From NCBI GenBank assembly GCA_963812775.1, contig CAWEWH010000005.1, positions 124,001-188,000 on the forward strand: DNA of 64,000 bases, read 5' to 3'. Below are positions 1-8,238 of this stretch, in pieces (positions within the stretch are counted from its first letter, which is position 1; each line of letters opens with the position of its first letter). A program made the translations under genes and the position numbers. The DNA is from CAWEWH01 sp963812775 (lineage in GTDB: Bacteria > Pseudomonadota > Alphaproteobacteria > Rhizobiales > Beijerinckiaceae). The notes under the pieces are model-generated. The model searched no databases, was not told the DNA's origin, and saw only the letters and a program-made list of their open reading frames with translations.

Positions 1-1
1 C

Positions 2-496
2 TTCCGCAACAGCCTCGTCATCATGACGTCCAATCTCGGGTCCGAGTATCTGATCGCCCAGAAGCCGGGCGAGGACAGTGACGCGGTACGCGACGAGGTC
101 ATGGCCGTGGTGCGCGGCCACTTCCGGCCGGAATTCCTGAACCGTGTCGACGAGATCATCCTGTTCCACCGGCTCAAGAAGGAGCACATGGGCGCCATCG
201 TCGACATCCAGCTCAGGCGTCTCGCCAAGCTCTTGGAGGACCGCAAGATCACCCTGAAGGTCGACGAAGAGGCACGCGAGTGGCTCGCCGAGAAGGGCTA
301 TGATCCCGCCTACGGGGCGCGGCCCTTGAAGCGCGTCATCCAGAAGAACGTGCAGGATCCGCTGGCCGAGATGATCCTCGCCGGTCAGGTGAAGGATGGC
401 GAGACCGTGCCGGTCACCGCCGGCCCCATGGGGCTGATGATCGGCAAGGTGACGGTGGGCACGCAGAAGCGCCCGGCCGGTGTGGCGTTGAATTAG
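2..496 (+). CDS. clpB: ATP-dependent chaperone ClpB, C-terminal part (5' end outside window)
   Basis: This is the C-terminal end of the ClpB disaggregase, an AAA+ ATPase that rescues aggregated proteins together with DnaK. The frame is open from the left edge and reads FRNSLVIMTSNLGSEYL, the end of the second AAA+ module. It is followed by the arginine-finger region FRPEFLNRVDEIILFHRL and the sensor-2 motif GYDPAYGARPLKRVIQ, where GARPLKR is diagnostic of Clp/Hsp100 proteins. About 165 residues of a protein usually near 870 aa are present. The tail GPMGLMIGKVTVG is family-variable. Lack of an N-terminus makes ClpB versus ClpA/ClpC a judgement from the sensor-2 region, which fits ClpB best. 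Confidence 0.93.
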   Translation, partial: FRNSLVIMTSNLGSEYLIAQKPGEDSDAVRDEVMAVVRGHFRPEFLNRVDEIILFHRLKKEHMGAIVDIQLRRLAKLLEDRKITLKVDEEAREWLAEKGYDPAYGARPLKRVIQKNVQDPLAEMILAGQVKDGETVPVTAGPMGLMIGKVTVGTQKRPAGVALN

Positions 497-510
497 CGCC
501 CTGACTGACC

Positions 511-590
511 GTCATGGCCGGGCTTGTCCCGGCCATCCACGTCTTATCGATCGCAAAGGCGTGGATGCGCGGGACAAGCCCGCGCATGAC
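511..590. repeat. Intergenic palindrome, 'GGGCTTGTCCC' family
   Basis: This is an imperfect inverted repeat of about 80 bp. The left arm starts gtcatggccgggcttgtccc and the right arm ends gggacaagcccgcgcatgac, with gtggat/atccac on the inner sides and a short loop between. It lies in the 172-bp space between clpB and the MBL-fold gene. Palindromes of this type are common between genes in Hyphomicrobiales. It could fold in RNA after the clpB stop codon, but no T-run follows, so a terminator role is only possible. Confidence 0.75.
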
Positions 591-668
591 GCGAAGGTGA
601 TGTCCCCGCTTGCCGCGTGCCGCCCTGCCCTGTTCAATCCGGCGGTTTGATTTTGCGGGAGCACACCC

Positions 669-1940
669 ATGCCCAGCACGACGACGGAACGCTTTCTTGC
701 CATGCGCGGCAAGACGCCGGACGAGGCCGGCTTCTTCTGGTCGGGCGGGCCCATCGAGGTGGCGCCGCGCACCTTCTTCGCCTCGCGCTTCAGCGGCGTC
801 ACCGCCTTCGAGACGCACGAGGGCATCGTGCTCATCGACAGCGGCATGGCGCCGCTCGGATCGATCCTCGCCGGCATGCTGCGCCAGAAGACCAAGGCGC
901 CGATCCACACGGCCATTTTCACGCACGGGCATGTCGATCACGCGCACGGGCTTTCGGCCTTCCTGGCTGAAGGCCAGGCGCGCCCGCGGGTCATCGCGCA
1001 GAAAAACATGCTCGACCGTTTCGCGCGCTACGAGCTGACCGGTCCCTTCAACGCCGCCATCAACGCCCGCCAGTTCGGCGGCACGCCGCACCGCGCCGAG
1101 GCCGGCGCCGAGTACGACAATTTCCGCCGCCCGGCGCTGATGCCCGACGTGTTGTTCGACGACGAGCTCGTCGTCACCGTGGGCGGTGTGAGCTTCGACA
1201 TCCGCCACCGCAACGGCGAGACCGACGACCACAGCTTCGTGTGGTGCGCCGAGCGCGAGGTGCTGTGCTGCGGCGACTTCGTCATCAACGCGCTGCCCAA
1301 TGCCGGCAATCCCCAGAAGGTGCAGCGCTATCCGTGGGACTGGGCGGCGGCGCTGCGCGAGATGGCGGCGCTCGAGCCGAAGAGCCTCTGTCCGGGCCAT
1401 GGCGGGCCGGTCGTGCAGGACGCCGCCAAGGCGGCGCGCATCCTCACCGAGACGGCCGACTATCTCGAGGCCATCGTGGCGGCCACCATCAAGGCCATGA
1501 ACCAAGGCGCGCCACCGCATGTCGATATCGTGCGGGCCGTTGCGCTGCCGGCCACCACCTCACCGTGGCTGCGCGCCATCTACGACGAGGGCGAGTTCAT
1601 CGTGCGCAACATCATCCGCCACTATGGCGGCTGGTGGAGCGGGCGGCCGAGCGAGCTGAAGCCGTCGCCGCGCGCCGACGTGGCGGCCGAGGTCGCGCGC
1701 CTCGCGGGCGGCGCGGCTGCGCTCATCGCCCGCGCGCAGGCCCTCGCCAAAGGCGGCGACGTGGCGCTCGCCTGCCACCTCGCCGACTTCGCGCTCGAGG
1801 CGAGCCCCGGCGATCCAGCCGTGCAGCAGGCGGTGGCGGCGCTCTACGAGGCGCGGGCGTTCGGCGAGGCCGGGCTCATGTCGGAAAACCTCTTTCGCTC
1901 GGCCGCAATCTACGCGCGCGAGGGAAGGCCGTTCGCCTAG
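669..1940 (+). CDS. MBL-fold hydrolase, alkyl-sulfatase-like
   Basis: Predicted zinc-dependent hydrolase of 423 aa. The N-terminal half has the metallo-beta-lactamase metal motif THGHVDHAHG (residues near 84-93), then RHRNGETDDHSF and the later metal-site histidine in LCPGHGGP. The C-terminal part (GGWWSGRPSELKP followed by an alanine-rich helical stretch with LACHLADFALEASPGD) resembles the dimerisation domain of BDS1/SdsA-type alkyl sulfatases. The protein is much shorter than SdsA1 and has no signal peptide, so it is probably cytoplasmic. The start is supported by a gggag ribosome site 8 bases upstream. The substrate is unknown; sulfate esters are a guess from the fold. Confidence 0.85.
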   Translation: MPSTTTERFLAMRGKTPDEAGFFWSGGPIEVAPRTFFASRFSGVTAFETHEGIVLIDSGMAPLGSILAGMLRQKTKAPIHTAIFTHGHVDHAHGLSAFLAEGQARPRVIAQKNMLDRFARYELTGPFNAAINARQFGGTPHRAEAGAEYDNFRRPALMPDVLFDDELVVTVGGVSFDIRHRNGETDDHSFVWCAEREVLCCGDFVINALPNAGNPQKVQRYPWDWAAALREMAALEPKSLCPGHGGPVVQDAAKAARILTETADYLEAIVAATIKAMNQGAPPHVDIVRAVALPATTSPWLRAIYDEGEFIVRNIIRHYGGWWSGRPSELKPSPRADVAAEVARLAGGAAALIARAQALAKGGDVALACHLADFALEASPGDPAVQQAVAALYEARAFGEAGLMSENLFRSAAIYAREGRPFA

Positions 1941-1950
1941 AGCGGACGCG

Positions 1951-2826
1951 TCAACCCCTCGCCGCGATCGCGTCCGCCATGGCGACGGTGCGGCGCCCCA
2001 TGTCGGCGTGCAGCCGCTCCACCATGCGGCCGTCGAGCGAGATGGCGCCACGGCCGGCATTCTCGGGCAGCTCGAAGGCGGCGATGACTTTTCGCGCCCG
2101 CTCCACGTCGTCGCTGGCCGGCGCGAAGACCGCGTTGGCGGGCTCCACCTGGCTCGGATGGATCAGCGTCTTGCCGTCGAAGCCGAGGTCGCGGCCCTGC
2201 TCGCACTCGGCGCGGAAGCCGTCGGCGTCGGCGATGTCGTTGAAGACGCCGTCGAGGATGTCGAGGCCGTGCGCGCGGGCCGCCGCCAGCCCCTGCATCA
2301 GCCACGGCAGCATCGGCGCGCGGCCGGGCATGATCCGCGCCCGCGTCTCCTTGGCGAGATCGTTGGTGCCCATGACGAAGACGGCGAGGCGGTTCTTCGG
2401 GTCACCCGCTGCCGCCGCAATTGCCGCGATGGCGAGAATGGCGGCGGGCGTTTCGATCATCGCCCAGACGCGCGTCCTGGCGTCGGCGCCGGCGAGCGCC
2501 TTGGCGATGGGCGCGAGCGCCTCGGGTGCGGACACTTTCGGCACCAAGACGGCGTCGGGTTTCGCGGCCACGGCGGCCGCGAGGTCGGCCGCTCCCCAGG
2601 GCGTGTCGAGGCCGTTGATGCGGATGACGATCTCGCGCGGCCCATAGCCGCCGGCCTTGACGGCCGCCACCACCTGGTCGCGTGCCATGTCCTTGGCGTC
2701 TGGCGCCACCGCGTCCTCGAGGTCGAGGATGAGCGCATCGGCGGCGAGCGTCTTGGCCTTGTCCAGCGCGCGGGCGTTGGAGCCCGGCATGTAGAGGACG
2801 CTGCGGCGCGGGCGGATCGAGGTCAT
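1951..2826 (-). CDS. HpcH/HpaI aldolase / CitE-like CoA lyase
   Basis: A CitE-family TIM-barrel enzyme of 291 aa. The N-terminus RRSVLYMPGSNARALDKA and the motif LILDLEDAVAPDAK (metal and CoA-ester binding acidic residues) are diagnostic, and RINGLDTPWG and the late IHPSQVEP motif are also present. Family members cleave or hydrolyse CoA esters such as malyl-, beta-methylmalyl- or citramalyl-CoA. Because ccr, ecm and mcd lie about 9-16 kb away, a role in the ethylmalonyl-CoA pathway (malyl-CoA thioesterase or lyase) is attractive but inferred. The ATG at 2826 has a ggagag ribosome site; an upstream in-frame ATG gives a non-conserved 12-residue extension. The gene is convergent with the MBL hydrolase, 10 bp apart. 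Confidence 0.85.
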   Translation of the reverse strand: MTSIRPRRSVLYMPGSNARALDKAKTLAADALILDLEDAVAPDAKDMARDQVVAAVKAGGYGPREIVIRINGLDTPWGAADLAAAVAAKPDAVLVPKVSAPEALAPIAKALAGADARTRVWAMIETPAAILAIAAIAAAAGDPKNRLAVFVMGTNDLAKETRARIMPGRAPMLPWLMQGLAAARAHGLDILDGVFNDIADADGFRAECEQGRDLGFDGKTLIHPSQVEPANAVFAPASDDVERARKVIAAFELPENAGRGAISLDGRMVERLHADMGRRTVAMADAIAARG

Positions 2827-2855
2827 CGAGGCTCTCCGATTTTCGGGCGCACCAT

Positions 2856-3010
2856 AGAGCACGATCCCATTTCATTGAAACGGGATCGCGCTCGATGATT
2901 TTGATTGGCGCATGATCTAATCCGAAAACCGCTCACACTTTGCGGGATCATGCGTCATGATCCGCGCATGATCTTATCCGAAAACCGCGCACACTTTTCG
3001 GGATCATGCG
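2856..3010. repeat. Tandem intergenic repeat, 'TTCGGGATCATGC' family
   Basis: Two near-identical units begin gcatgatct and run through atccgaaaaccgc to cgggatcatgcg, at about 2910-2954 and 2966-3010. They are preceded by a hairpin-forming stretch with gatccc and gggatc arms near 2863-2886. The same element occurs at 23531-23664 and 39933-39979. This palindromic family is widely scattered between genes in Hyphomicrobiales; here it sits between two genes on the minus strand. No function is visible. Confidence 0.8.
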
Positions 3011-3045
3011 CTAGCGGCTCGAAAGCGGCGTGCCAGCCGCCGCCC

Positions 3046-4152
3046 TCAGATCACGTATTCCGCGCCGCCGTCGTTGTCGGCCACCGCCGTCACCTCGACC
3101 GGGACGCTCCAGTTGGCGAGATAGCTCTCGCGGTCGGGCTGCGGCGTGTCGGGCTGGACGTTGCCGGCCGCATCGACGGCGCGGCTGCGCAGCGCGTAGC
3201 GGCCGGGCGCCGGCGGCGTCCATTGCTGCTCGAACAGCCGCCAGGCATGCGGCTCGTCCGGCGCAAGCAGCGTGGCGGGCTCGAACGGCATGTTGCCGCC
3301 GGCCTGCACCAGCACCTTGTCGATGCGCGCCTCGCCGCTCCAGGCCGCCCCGAAGATGCGCACCGCGCGGCCGGCGCGCACGACGGCGCCGTTGATCGGC
3401 CGGGCGATCTGCGACTTGATCTCGGCCTCGGTGATCGGCGCCATCGCCGGCTCGCCGCCGATGCGCCCCCAGCGCACATAGTCGCGCGTCTGCCAATAGC
3501 CGTTGAACGGCGTGGTGATGACGTGGATGGCGGTGAGCCACTTCACCCACGCCATGCCGAGCCAGCCGCCGACCACGGCGCGCAGCGGGAAGCCATGCTC
3601 GGCGGTGAGCGGCGCCCCGTTCATCGTGTGGCAGAGGAGCACGCCGTCCGACATCGCCTTGGCGAGCGGCAGGCTGCGCGCGAAGGCGACGGGGCCGGGC
3701 GAGGCCGTCTTCTTGCCGCCGTCGACGACGCCCCGGTCGGCGCCGATGAGCACGACCTCGACGGCATCCTGCCGCACCCCGGCCTGCGCCAGCACGTCCT
3801 TGAGCGGCACGCCGGTCCACACGGCGTTGCCGACCGCCCCGCTCTGCCACTGCAGGCCCTCGCGTGGCGGCTCATAGAAGACGCGGCCGTTGCCGGCGCA
3901 TTCCATCACCGCCGCGAAGGTCTTGGCCGGCATGGCGCGCAACCGCGCGAGATCAAGATCGATCTTCTTGTTGACGGCGCCATGCACGGAGAGCCGGAAG
4001 CGATCGGCGTCGAGCTCGGGAATGGGGAAATGGCAGCGGACGAAGAAGTCCTCGGTGGGGATCACCCATTCCGACAGGGACGAGAACTGGTATTCGAGAT
4101 TGAGCGGCGACTTCTGGCGAACCACAAGCCCGAGATGTCCATCGCGATCCAT
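3046..4152 (-). CDS. Sulfite oxidase-type molybdopterin oxidoreductase
   Basis: A molybdenum enzyme of the sulfite oxidase family, 368 aa. The Mo-ligand cysteine lies in MECAGNGRVF, followed by QWQSGAVGNAVWTGVPL, a hallmark of the pterin-binding domain. GVLLCHTMNGAPLTAEHGFPLR and GWLGMAWVKWL fit the same domain. The C-terminal dimerisation domain has the GAAWSGEARIDKVLVQ pattern. Likely role: oxidation of sulfite or a related sulfur compound, with electrons passed to a cytochrome. No heme domain or Tat signal is seen, so location is uncertain. The start at 4152 has a gggg-type ribosome site and avoids overlap with the upstream gene, which longer starts would cause. Confidence 0.88.
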   Translation of the reverse strand: MDRDGHLGLVVRQKSPLNLEYQFSSLSEWVIPTEDFFVRCHFPIPELDADRFRLSVHGAVNKKIDLDLARLRAMPAKTFAAVMECAGNGRVFYEPPREGLQWQSGAVGNAVWTGVPLKDVLAQAGVRQDAVEVVLIGADRGVVDGGKKTASPGPVAFARSLPLAKAMSDGVLLCHTMNGAPLTAEHGFPLRAVVGGWLGMAWVKWLTAIHVITTPFNGYWQTRDYVRWGRIGGEPAMAPITEAEIKSQIARPINGAVVRAGRAVRIFGAAWSGEARIDKVLVQAGGNMPFEPATLLAPDEPHAWRLFEQQWTPPAPGRYALRSRAVDAAGNVQPDTPQPDRESYLANWSVPVEVTAVADNDGGAEYVI

Positions 4153-4234
4153 GTGTCCCCGCCCGTCGGTGGAGACAACACAGCATAGGCGCGCCGACGG
4201 TTCAACCTTGAGCCCCGCGCCGGACGCGAGACAT

Positions 4235-5155
4235 TCAAGCGGCGTTTTCGCCCTTGTTGCGGCGGAACAGCCTGAAGATCCCATAGAGCGCGGCCAAGCC
4301 GACCGGCACGATGATCTTGGCGAACTTCAGGAAGAACACGCCGATCAGCGCAAACAGTCCGAGCTTCTTGGCGGCCGCGCCGGCGACCAGCGCCGCGATG
4401 CCATATTCGGCGACGCGATCCGTCGACGAATTGAAATCGCTGTAGCGTTTGCCGAGATCGAATGACAGGGCGGCGAGCAAGCCATGGGCATGCGGCTTGT
4501 CGGCCGCAATCGCCTTGGCCGAGCTGATGAGGTTCAGGCTGAAATAGCCCTCGCGGCCGAGCGCATAGGTGTTGTAGTTGACCGAGCCGTCGTCCGACCG
4601 CGCGCCCTTGTCGACGACCGACGCCGACCAGACGAGGCGATGCGTTGCCGCGTCGTAGGCCGGCTTCTCGACCCACCCCTTGACCTCGATCTCGGCAAAG
4701 CCGCGCGCCAGGCGGTCGGCGTTTCCCGCCTCGGTGCCCTCGCGCAGGCTCGTCAGGAGCTCATCGGCATTCCAATCCTTGGCTTCCTCGTCCTTGACAT
4801 AACCCGCCTTGACGAAACCGATATTGGCGAACCAGTCGGCGTTGCCCATGGTCGGAAAAATCGTGCCGAGGAAGCTCGGCCCGACGGTGTTGCCGAGAGA
4901 GCGCATGACGCGGGCCGCCTCTTCCTTGGGCACGAAGGCGTAGCCGGGCGGCAGCCGCAGCATGCCTTGGTCGATGAGCGGCAGATCGGTTGGGCCGAGC
5001 TTGGCGGCCTTCTGGGCCGCCTGGAAGGCCGCCGTCTGCTCCGCCTCGATGGCGGCGCGGCGATCTTGCGGCGAGGGGGATTGCTGCGCGCTGGCGCTCG
5101 AAAGCCCGAAAATCGACACGAGGCCGCCGATCAGGCCGGCAACAACAATCTTCAT
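4235..5155 (-). CDS. DUF2167 family membrane protein
   Basis: A 306-aa protein with a clear signal peptide (MKIVVAGLIGGLVSIFGLSSASAQQ) and one or two hydrophobic segments near the C-terminus (GLFALIGVFFLKFAKIIVPVGLAALYGIF) followed by a basic tail. The central region, with GREGYFSLNLI and NTVGPSFLGTIFP, matches the DUF2167 family of exported or membrane proteins of unknown function. Most of the protein should face the periplasm. It lies 21 bp downstream of asd on the same strand, so cotranscription is possible. The start is supported by a gagggg ribosome site. Confidence 0.8.
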   Translation of the reverse strand: MKIVVAGLIGGLVSIFGLSSASAQQSPSPQDRRAAIEAEQTAAFQAAQKAAKLGPTDLPLIDQGMLRLPPGYAFVPKEEAARVMRSLGNTVGPSFLGTIFPTMGNADWFANIGFVKAGYVKDEEAKDWNADELLTSLREGTEAGNADRLARGFAEIEVKGWVEKPAYDAATHRLVWSASVVDKGARSDDGSVNYNTYALGREGYFSLNLISSAKAIAADKPHAHGLLAALSFDLGKRYSDFNSSTDRVAEYGIAALVAGAAAKKLGLFALIGVFFLKFAKIIVPVGLAALYGIFRLFRRNKGENAA

Positions 5156-5176
5156 GGTTCCCCTCGTCAGGTGCGA

Positions 5177-6211
5177 TCAGGCCGCCTTGCGCTTGGCAGT
5201 GATGAGGCCGCGATTGATCAGCGCCTCGGCAATCTGCACGGCATTGAGCGCCGCCCCCTTGCGCAGATTGTCGGACACCACCCAGAGCGACAGGCCGTTC
5301 TCGACGGTGGCGTCCTCGCGGATGCGCGAAATGTAGGTCGGATCCTCGCCGGCCGCCTCGTGCGGCGTGATGTAGCCACCGTCCTCGCGCTTGTCCATGA
5401 CGACGCAGCCGGGCGCCGAGCGCAGCGCCGCCGTCGCCTCCGCAACGCTGATCGGCTTCTCGAACTCGATGTTCACCGCCTCGGAATGGCCGATGAACAC
5501 CGGCACGCGCACGCAGGTGGCCGTAAGCTTGATCTTGGGATCGAGGATCTTCTTGGTCTCGGCCATCATCTTCCACTCTTCCTTGGTGTAGCCGTCCTCC
5601 ATGAACTGATCGATATGCGGGATGACGTTGAAGGCGATGCGCTTGGTGAACTTCTTGGTCACCACGTCGCCGGCCGAGAAGATGGCGCGCGTCTGCTGGA
5701 ACAGTTCGTCCATGGCGTCCTTGCCGGCGCCGGACACCGACTGGTAGGTGGCGACGACGACGCGCTTGATGGTGGCGAGATCGTGCAGCGGCTTCAGCGC
5801 CACGACGAGCTGGGCGGTCGAGCAATTGGGATTGGCGATGATGCGCCTCTTGGTGAAGCCCTTGACGGCGTCGGCGTTCACCTCCGGCACGATAAGCGGC
5901 ACGTCGCTGTCGTAGCGCCAGGCGGAGGAATTATCGATGACCACGGCGCCCCGCTGGGCGATCTGCGGCGACATCTGCCTGGAGACGGTGCCGCCCGCCG
6001 ACATGAGGCAGATGTCGACGTCGGAGAAGTCGTAGGTGGCGAGGTCCTTGACCTTCAACGTCTTGTCGCCGAATGCGACCTCCTGGCCGAGGCTGCGGCG
6101 GGAGGCGAGCGCCACGACTTCGTCGGCCGGAAAGGCCCGTTCAGCGAGGATGTCGAGCATTTCGCGCCCGACATTGCCGGTGGCACCCGCGATGGCGACC
6201 TTGTAGCCCAT
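5177..6211 (-). CDS. asd: Aspartate-semialdehyde dehydrogenase
   Basis: Reduces aspartyl-4-phosphate to aspartate semialdehyde with NADPH, the branch point to lysine/diaminopimelate, threonine and methionine; it works upstream of metX in this window. The protein is 344 aa, a normal length. The Rossmann motif AIAGATGNVGREML is at the N-terminus, the catalytic cysteine is in NPNCSTAQLV (near residue 130), and the SVSGAGKDAMDEL and RVPVFIGHSEAVN segments are conserved. The ATG at 6211 is preceded by aagga. A 466-bp space separates it from the next gene upstream. Confidence 0.96.
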   Translation of the reverse strand: MGYKVAIAGATGNVGREMLDILAERAFPADEVVALASRRSLGQEVAFGDKTLKVKDLATYDFSDVDICLMSAGGTVSRQMSPQIAQRGAVVIDNSSAWRYDSDVPLIVPEVNADAVKGFTKRRIIANPNCSTAQLVVALKPLHDLATIKRVVVATYQSVSGAGKDAMDELFQQTRAIFSAGDVVTKKFTKRIAFNVIPHIDQFMEDGYTKEEWKMMAETKKILDPKIKLTATCVRVPVFIGHSEAVNIEFEKPISVAEATAALRSAPGCVVMDKREDGGYITPHEAAGEDPTYISRIREDATVENGLSLWVVSDNLRKGAALNAVQIAEALINRGLITAKRKAA

Positions 6212-6677
6212 GGTGATGGTCCTTGTGTCTGCCTCCTCCGGGTCCGCTCGGGAGCGGGACTTGCCTCATCCCCCGCCGGAGGAGAGACCCGGGGCGAGGA
6301 CGCGTCAGGCCGTCGCGGTCGTGGTCGAACCGCGGGCGCTACGTTTCGTGCGTTTCGTCGGGTGCAAGGCCAACGCCATATCCTGAACGCCGCTATCTGA
6401 ACGCATGCTGGCCGATCGAGCGTGAACGCAGGATGACCGGCACCGGTTCACAAACAATGAGGCCGCGCGAAAGTCAATCACCGACGACTGACGACGGACC
6501 TCGGACGACAGACGACCGAGAGGCGTCGTCTTAACCCGATTGTCCGATCGGTAAGAGCCCGTTCACTCTCTCATCAATTGACGGAATGGATTCGGCTTCC
6601 GGTAACGCGATGCATACCGCCCACGCCCGACCATGGCGTCTCGCGCAGGGGGCTCCGAAAAGGAGCAGGGAGTGCGT
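6212..6677. other. Intergenic region upstream of asd, with repeat remnants
   Basis: No convincing gene is seen in these 466 bp, which separate divergent genes. The first 150 bp hold a GC-rich imperfect inverted repeat (cctcatcccccgccggagga near 6265). Bases 6479-6530 hold a run built from gacgacggac/gacgac units, one of several copies in this window of an intergenic repeat family. The promoters of asd and of the gene at 6678 must lie here, but no clear -35/-10 pair could be chosen. Confidence 0.5.
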
Positions 6678-7631
6678 ATGGTGGGTGCGACGCGACACCG
6701 GGCTCTGCCCGGCGACGGAATTTTTGTTGCTCCGCATCTCAAGAAGAGCCGGCGGGCGCCAAAGCGCCCGTCGGCCGCTCGCCATCTCGGGCTGATGACG
6801 GCAGCGCTCGTCGCCGCTTCGCTCGCCGCCCTGATGCTGGTGCCCGAGCCCCTGGCGCTCCGCCCGACACAGATCACCGGCTCCATCGCACCGGACAGAC
6901 CCGGCGACACGGCGCTTTCCGCCACGAAGGCCGAGGACGCGCCCATCGCCGCCTGGCTTGCCATCGCCGAGCCGCGCCCCCGCTATGCCCTGTGGTCGCC
7001 CGATTTCGAGGGATTGGCCAGGCGCTACGACGCGGCAACGCATCCGGCCGGCGGCGGCCGCGACGATGTGCTGAGTTTCGGCGCCTTCGAGGCTTTTCCA
7101 CAAAAGACGGCTTCGCTGCAGCCCGGGGCTTCATTCAACGCGGCGGCACCGCACATGCGCCTGTCCGTCTACCGGACCGGCCGCGAGGCGCCCGCGCCGG
7201 GCACGTTCTTCGTCGATCTGGTGCGCCGGGCCGGCGAATCCGGCCTTGCGGTCACCAAGAGCGCGGTCGCCACCGCCATGCCGAGCAAGTTCGGGCCGGT
7301 CGAGGTGGCGGACGTCCTGCTCACCGGCCGCGGCGGCGAGCGGGCATGCCTGGCGTTCCGCCTGTTGGCGCCGACGCCGGGCCTCCGGCTCAGCGGCTGG
7401 CACTGCGGCACGGTCCAAAGGCCGGCCGACCGGACGACGCTCGGCTGTCTCATCGACCGGCTCGATCTCGCGAGCCCCGGGGACGATCTCGGCCTTGCCA
7501 ATTATTTCGCCGCCGCCGACATGCGCCGCCAGGCCTGCGCGCAGCCAACCCTGGCCCCGGGCCGCAAAGTGACATGGCTCGACGCCGCCCAAGGGGCGCC
7601 GCCTCTCAAACATGCAGCGAAGCCACGCTGA
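6678..7631 (+). CDS. Hypothetical single-pass membrane protein
   Basis: A 317-aa protein of unknown function. The N-terminus is basic (LKKSRRAPKRPSAARH), followed by one membrane segment (LMTAALVAASLAALMLVPEP), suggesting a short cytoplasmic tail and a periplasmic body. The body has no domain I recognise; it has cysteines at ACLAFRLL, WHCGT, GCLID and RQACAQ, which could form disulfides. I chose the ATG at 6678 because agcagggag precedes it; an in-frame ATG at 6633 would add 15 residues. Codon use matches its neighbours. Confidence 0.7.
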   Translation: MVGATRHRALPGDGIFVAPHLKKSRRAPKRPSAARHLGLMTAALVAASLAALMLVPEPLALRPTQITGSIAPDRPGDTALSATKAEDAPIAAWLAIAEPRPRYALWSPDFEGLARRYDAATHPAGGGRDDVLSFGAFEAFPQKTASLQPGASFNAAAPHMRLSVYRTGREAPAPGTFFVDLVRRAGESGLAVTKSAVATAMPSKFGPVEVADVLLTGRGGERACLAFRLLAPTPGLRLSGWHCGTVQRPADRTTLGCLIDRLDLASPGDDLGLANYFAAADMRRQACAQPTLAPGRKVTWLDAAQGAPPLKHAAKPR

Positions 7632-7742
7632 ATGAAATTCGGAACCGCGAGCCCGCGATGCCGTTGCCGTGAAGACCCCCGGCCTATCGTCAGGCCACGA
7701 TAAAGGTTACGTTCCCGACAGAGATTCATTGGAAGGCCGATC

Positions 7743-8036
7743 ATGTCCCGTCTGACCGCCGTTGTTGCCGCCACAATTGCCGCCACCGTCGCCGCCACCG
7801 TCCTCGCCACGACGCTGGCCGAGGCGCAGACGCGCCGCTACCAGCAGAGCCGGGTCTACCAGGGTCGGACCGTCTACGTGGCGCCGCGCAGCTTCCTCGA
7901 TGCCGGCAAGGTGGTGCCCGTCGGCTCGGAAGGCCTGAACTATGTCTATATCGGCCAATACGAGAACCCGCCGCCCTACTACAACCAGTTGCGGGCCCGC
8001 GAGACCTTCGTGAATCCCTCGATCCGCGCTTCGTGA
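7743..8036 (+). CDS. Small exported protein of unknown function
   Basis: A 97-aa protein with a strong signal peptide (TAVVAATIAATVAATVLATTLAEAQ) and a short mature part of about 68 residues rich in tyrosine and proline (YIGQYENPPPYYNQL). The mature part has no cysteine and no second membrane segment, so it is probably periplasmic. The start is supported by ggaagg 10 bases upstream. I do not recognise the family. The 202 bp after it hold only a gacgactgacgg-type repeat fragment near 8173-8222. Confidence 0.7.
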   Translation: MSRLTAVVAATIAATVAATVLATTLAEAQTRRYQQSRVYQGRTVYVAPRSFLDAGKVVPVGSEGLNYVYIGQYENPPPYYNQLRARETFVNPSIRAS

Positions 8037-8238
8037 CCGGCGCGAGCCCGGCCTACGGCCCGTTCGGGTACTGAACGGAAAACGGGCGAAGGACGGCAAG
8101 AAAGCCCCGTCCAGACGCCGGTGAACAAGCGCCTGCCGCGGGCGGTCGGGAAGTACAGCCGCCGCTATCGTGCGATGGACGACTGACGGCAACGGACGCA
8201 TCGTCTCGCCACCTTCTTTCTGTCCTCCGTCGCCCGGG

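Noticed and set aside
511..590. A rho-independent terminator after clpB
   Set aside because: The palindrome is strong but no T-run follows, and the same element occurs in many contexts in this order of bacteria, so it is listed only as a repeat.
4484..6400. A 638-codon plus-strand frame over asd and the DUF2167 gene
   Set aside because: It is the antisense shadow of two recognisable genes; its composition is rich in Arg, Gly and His and shows no domain.
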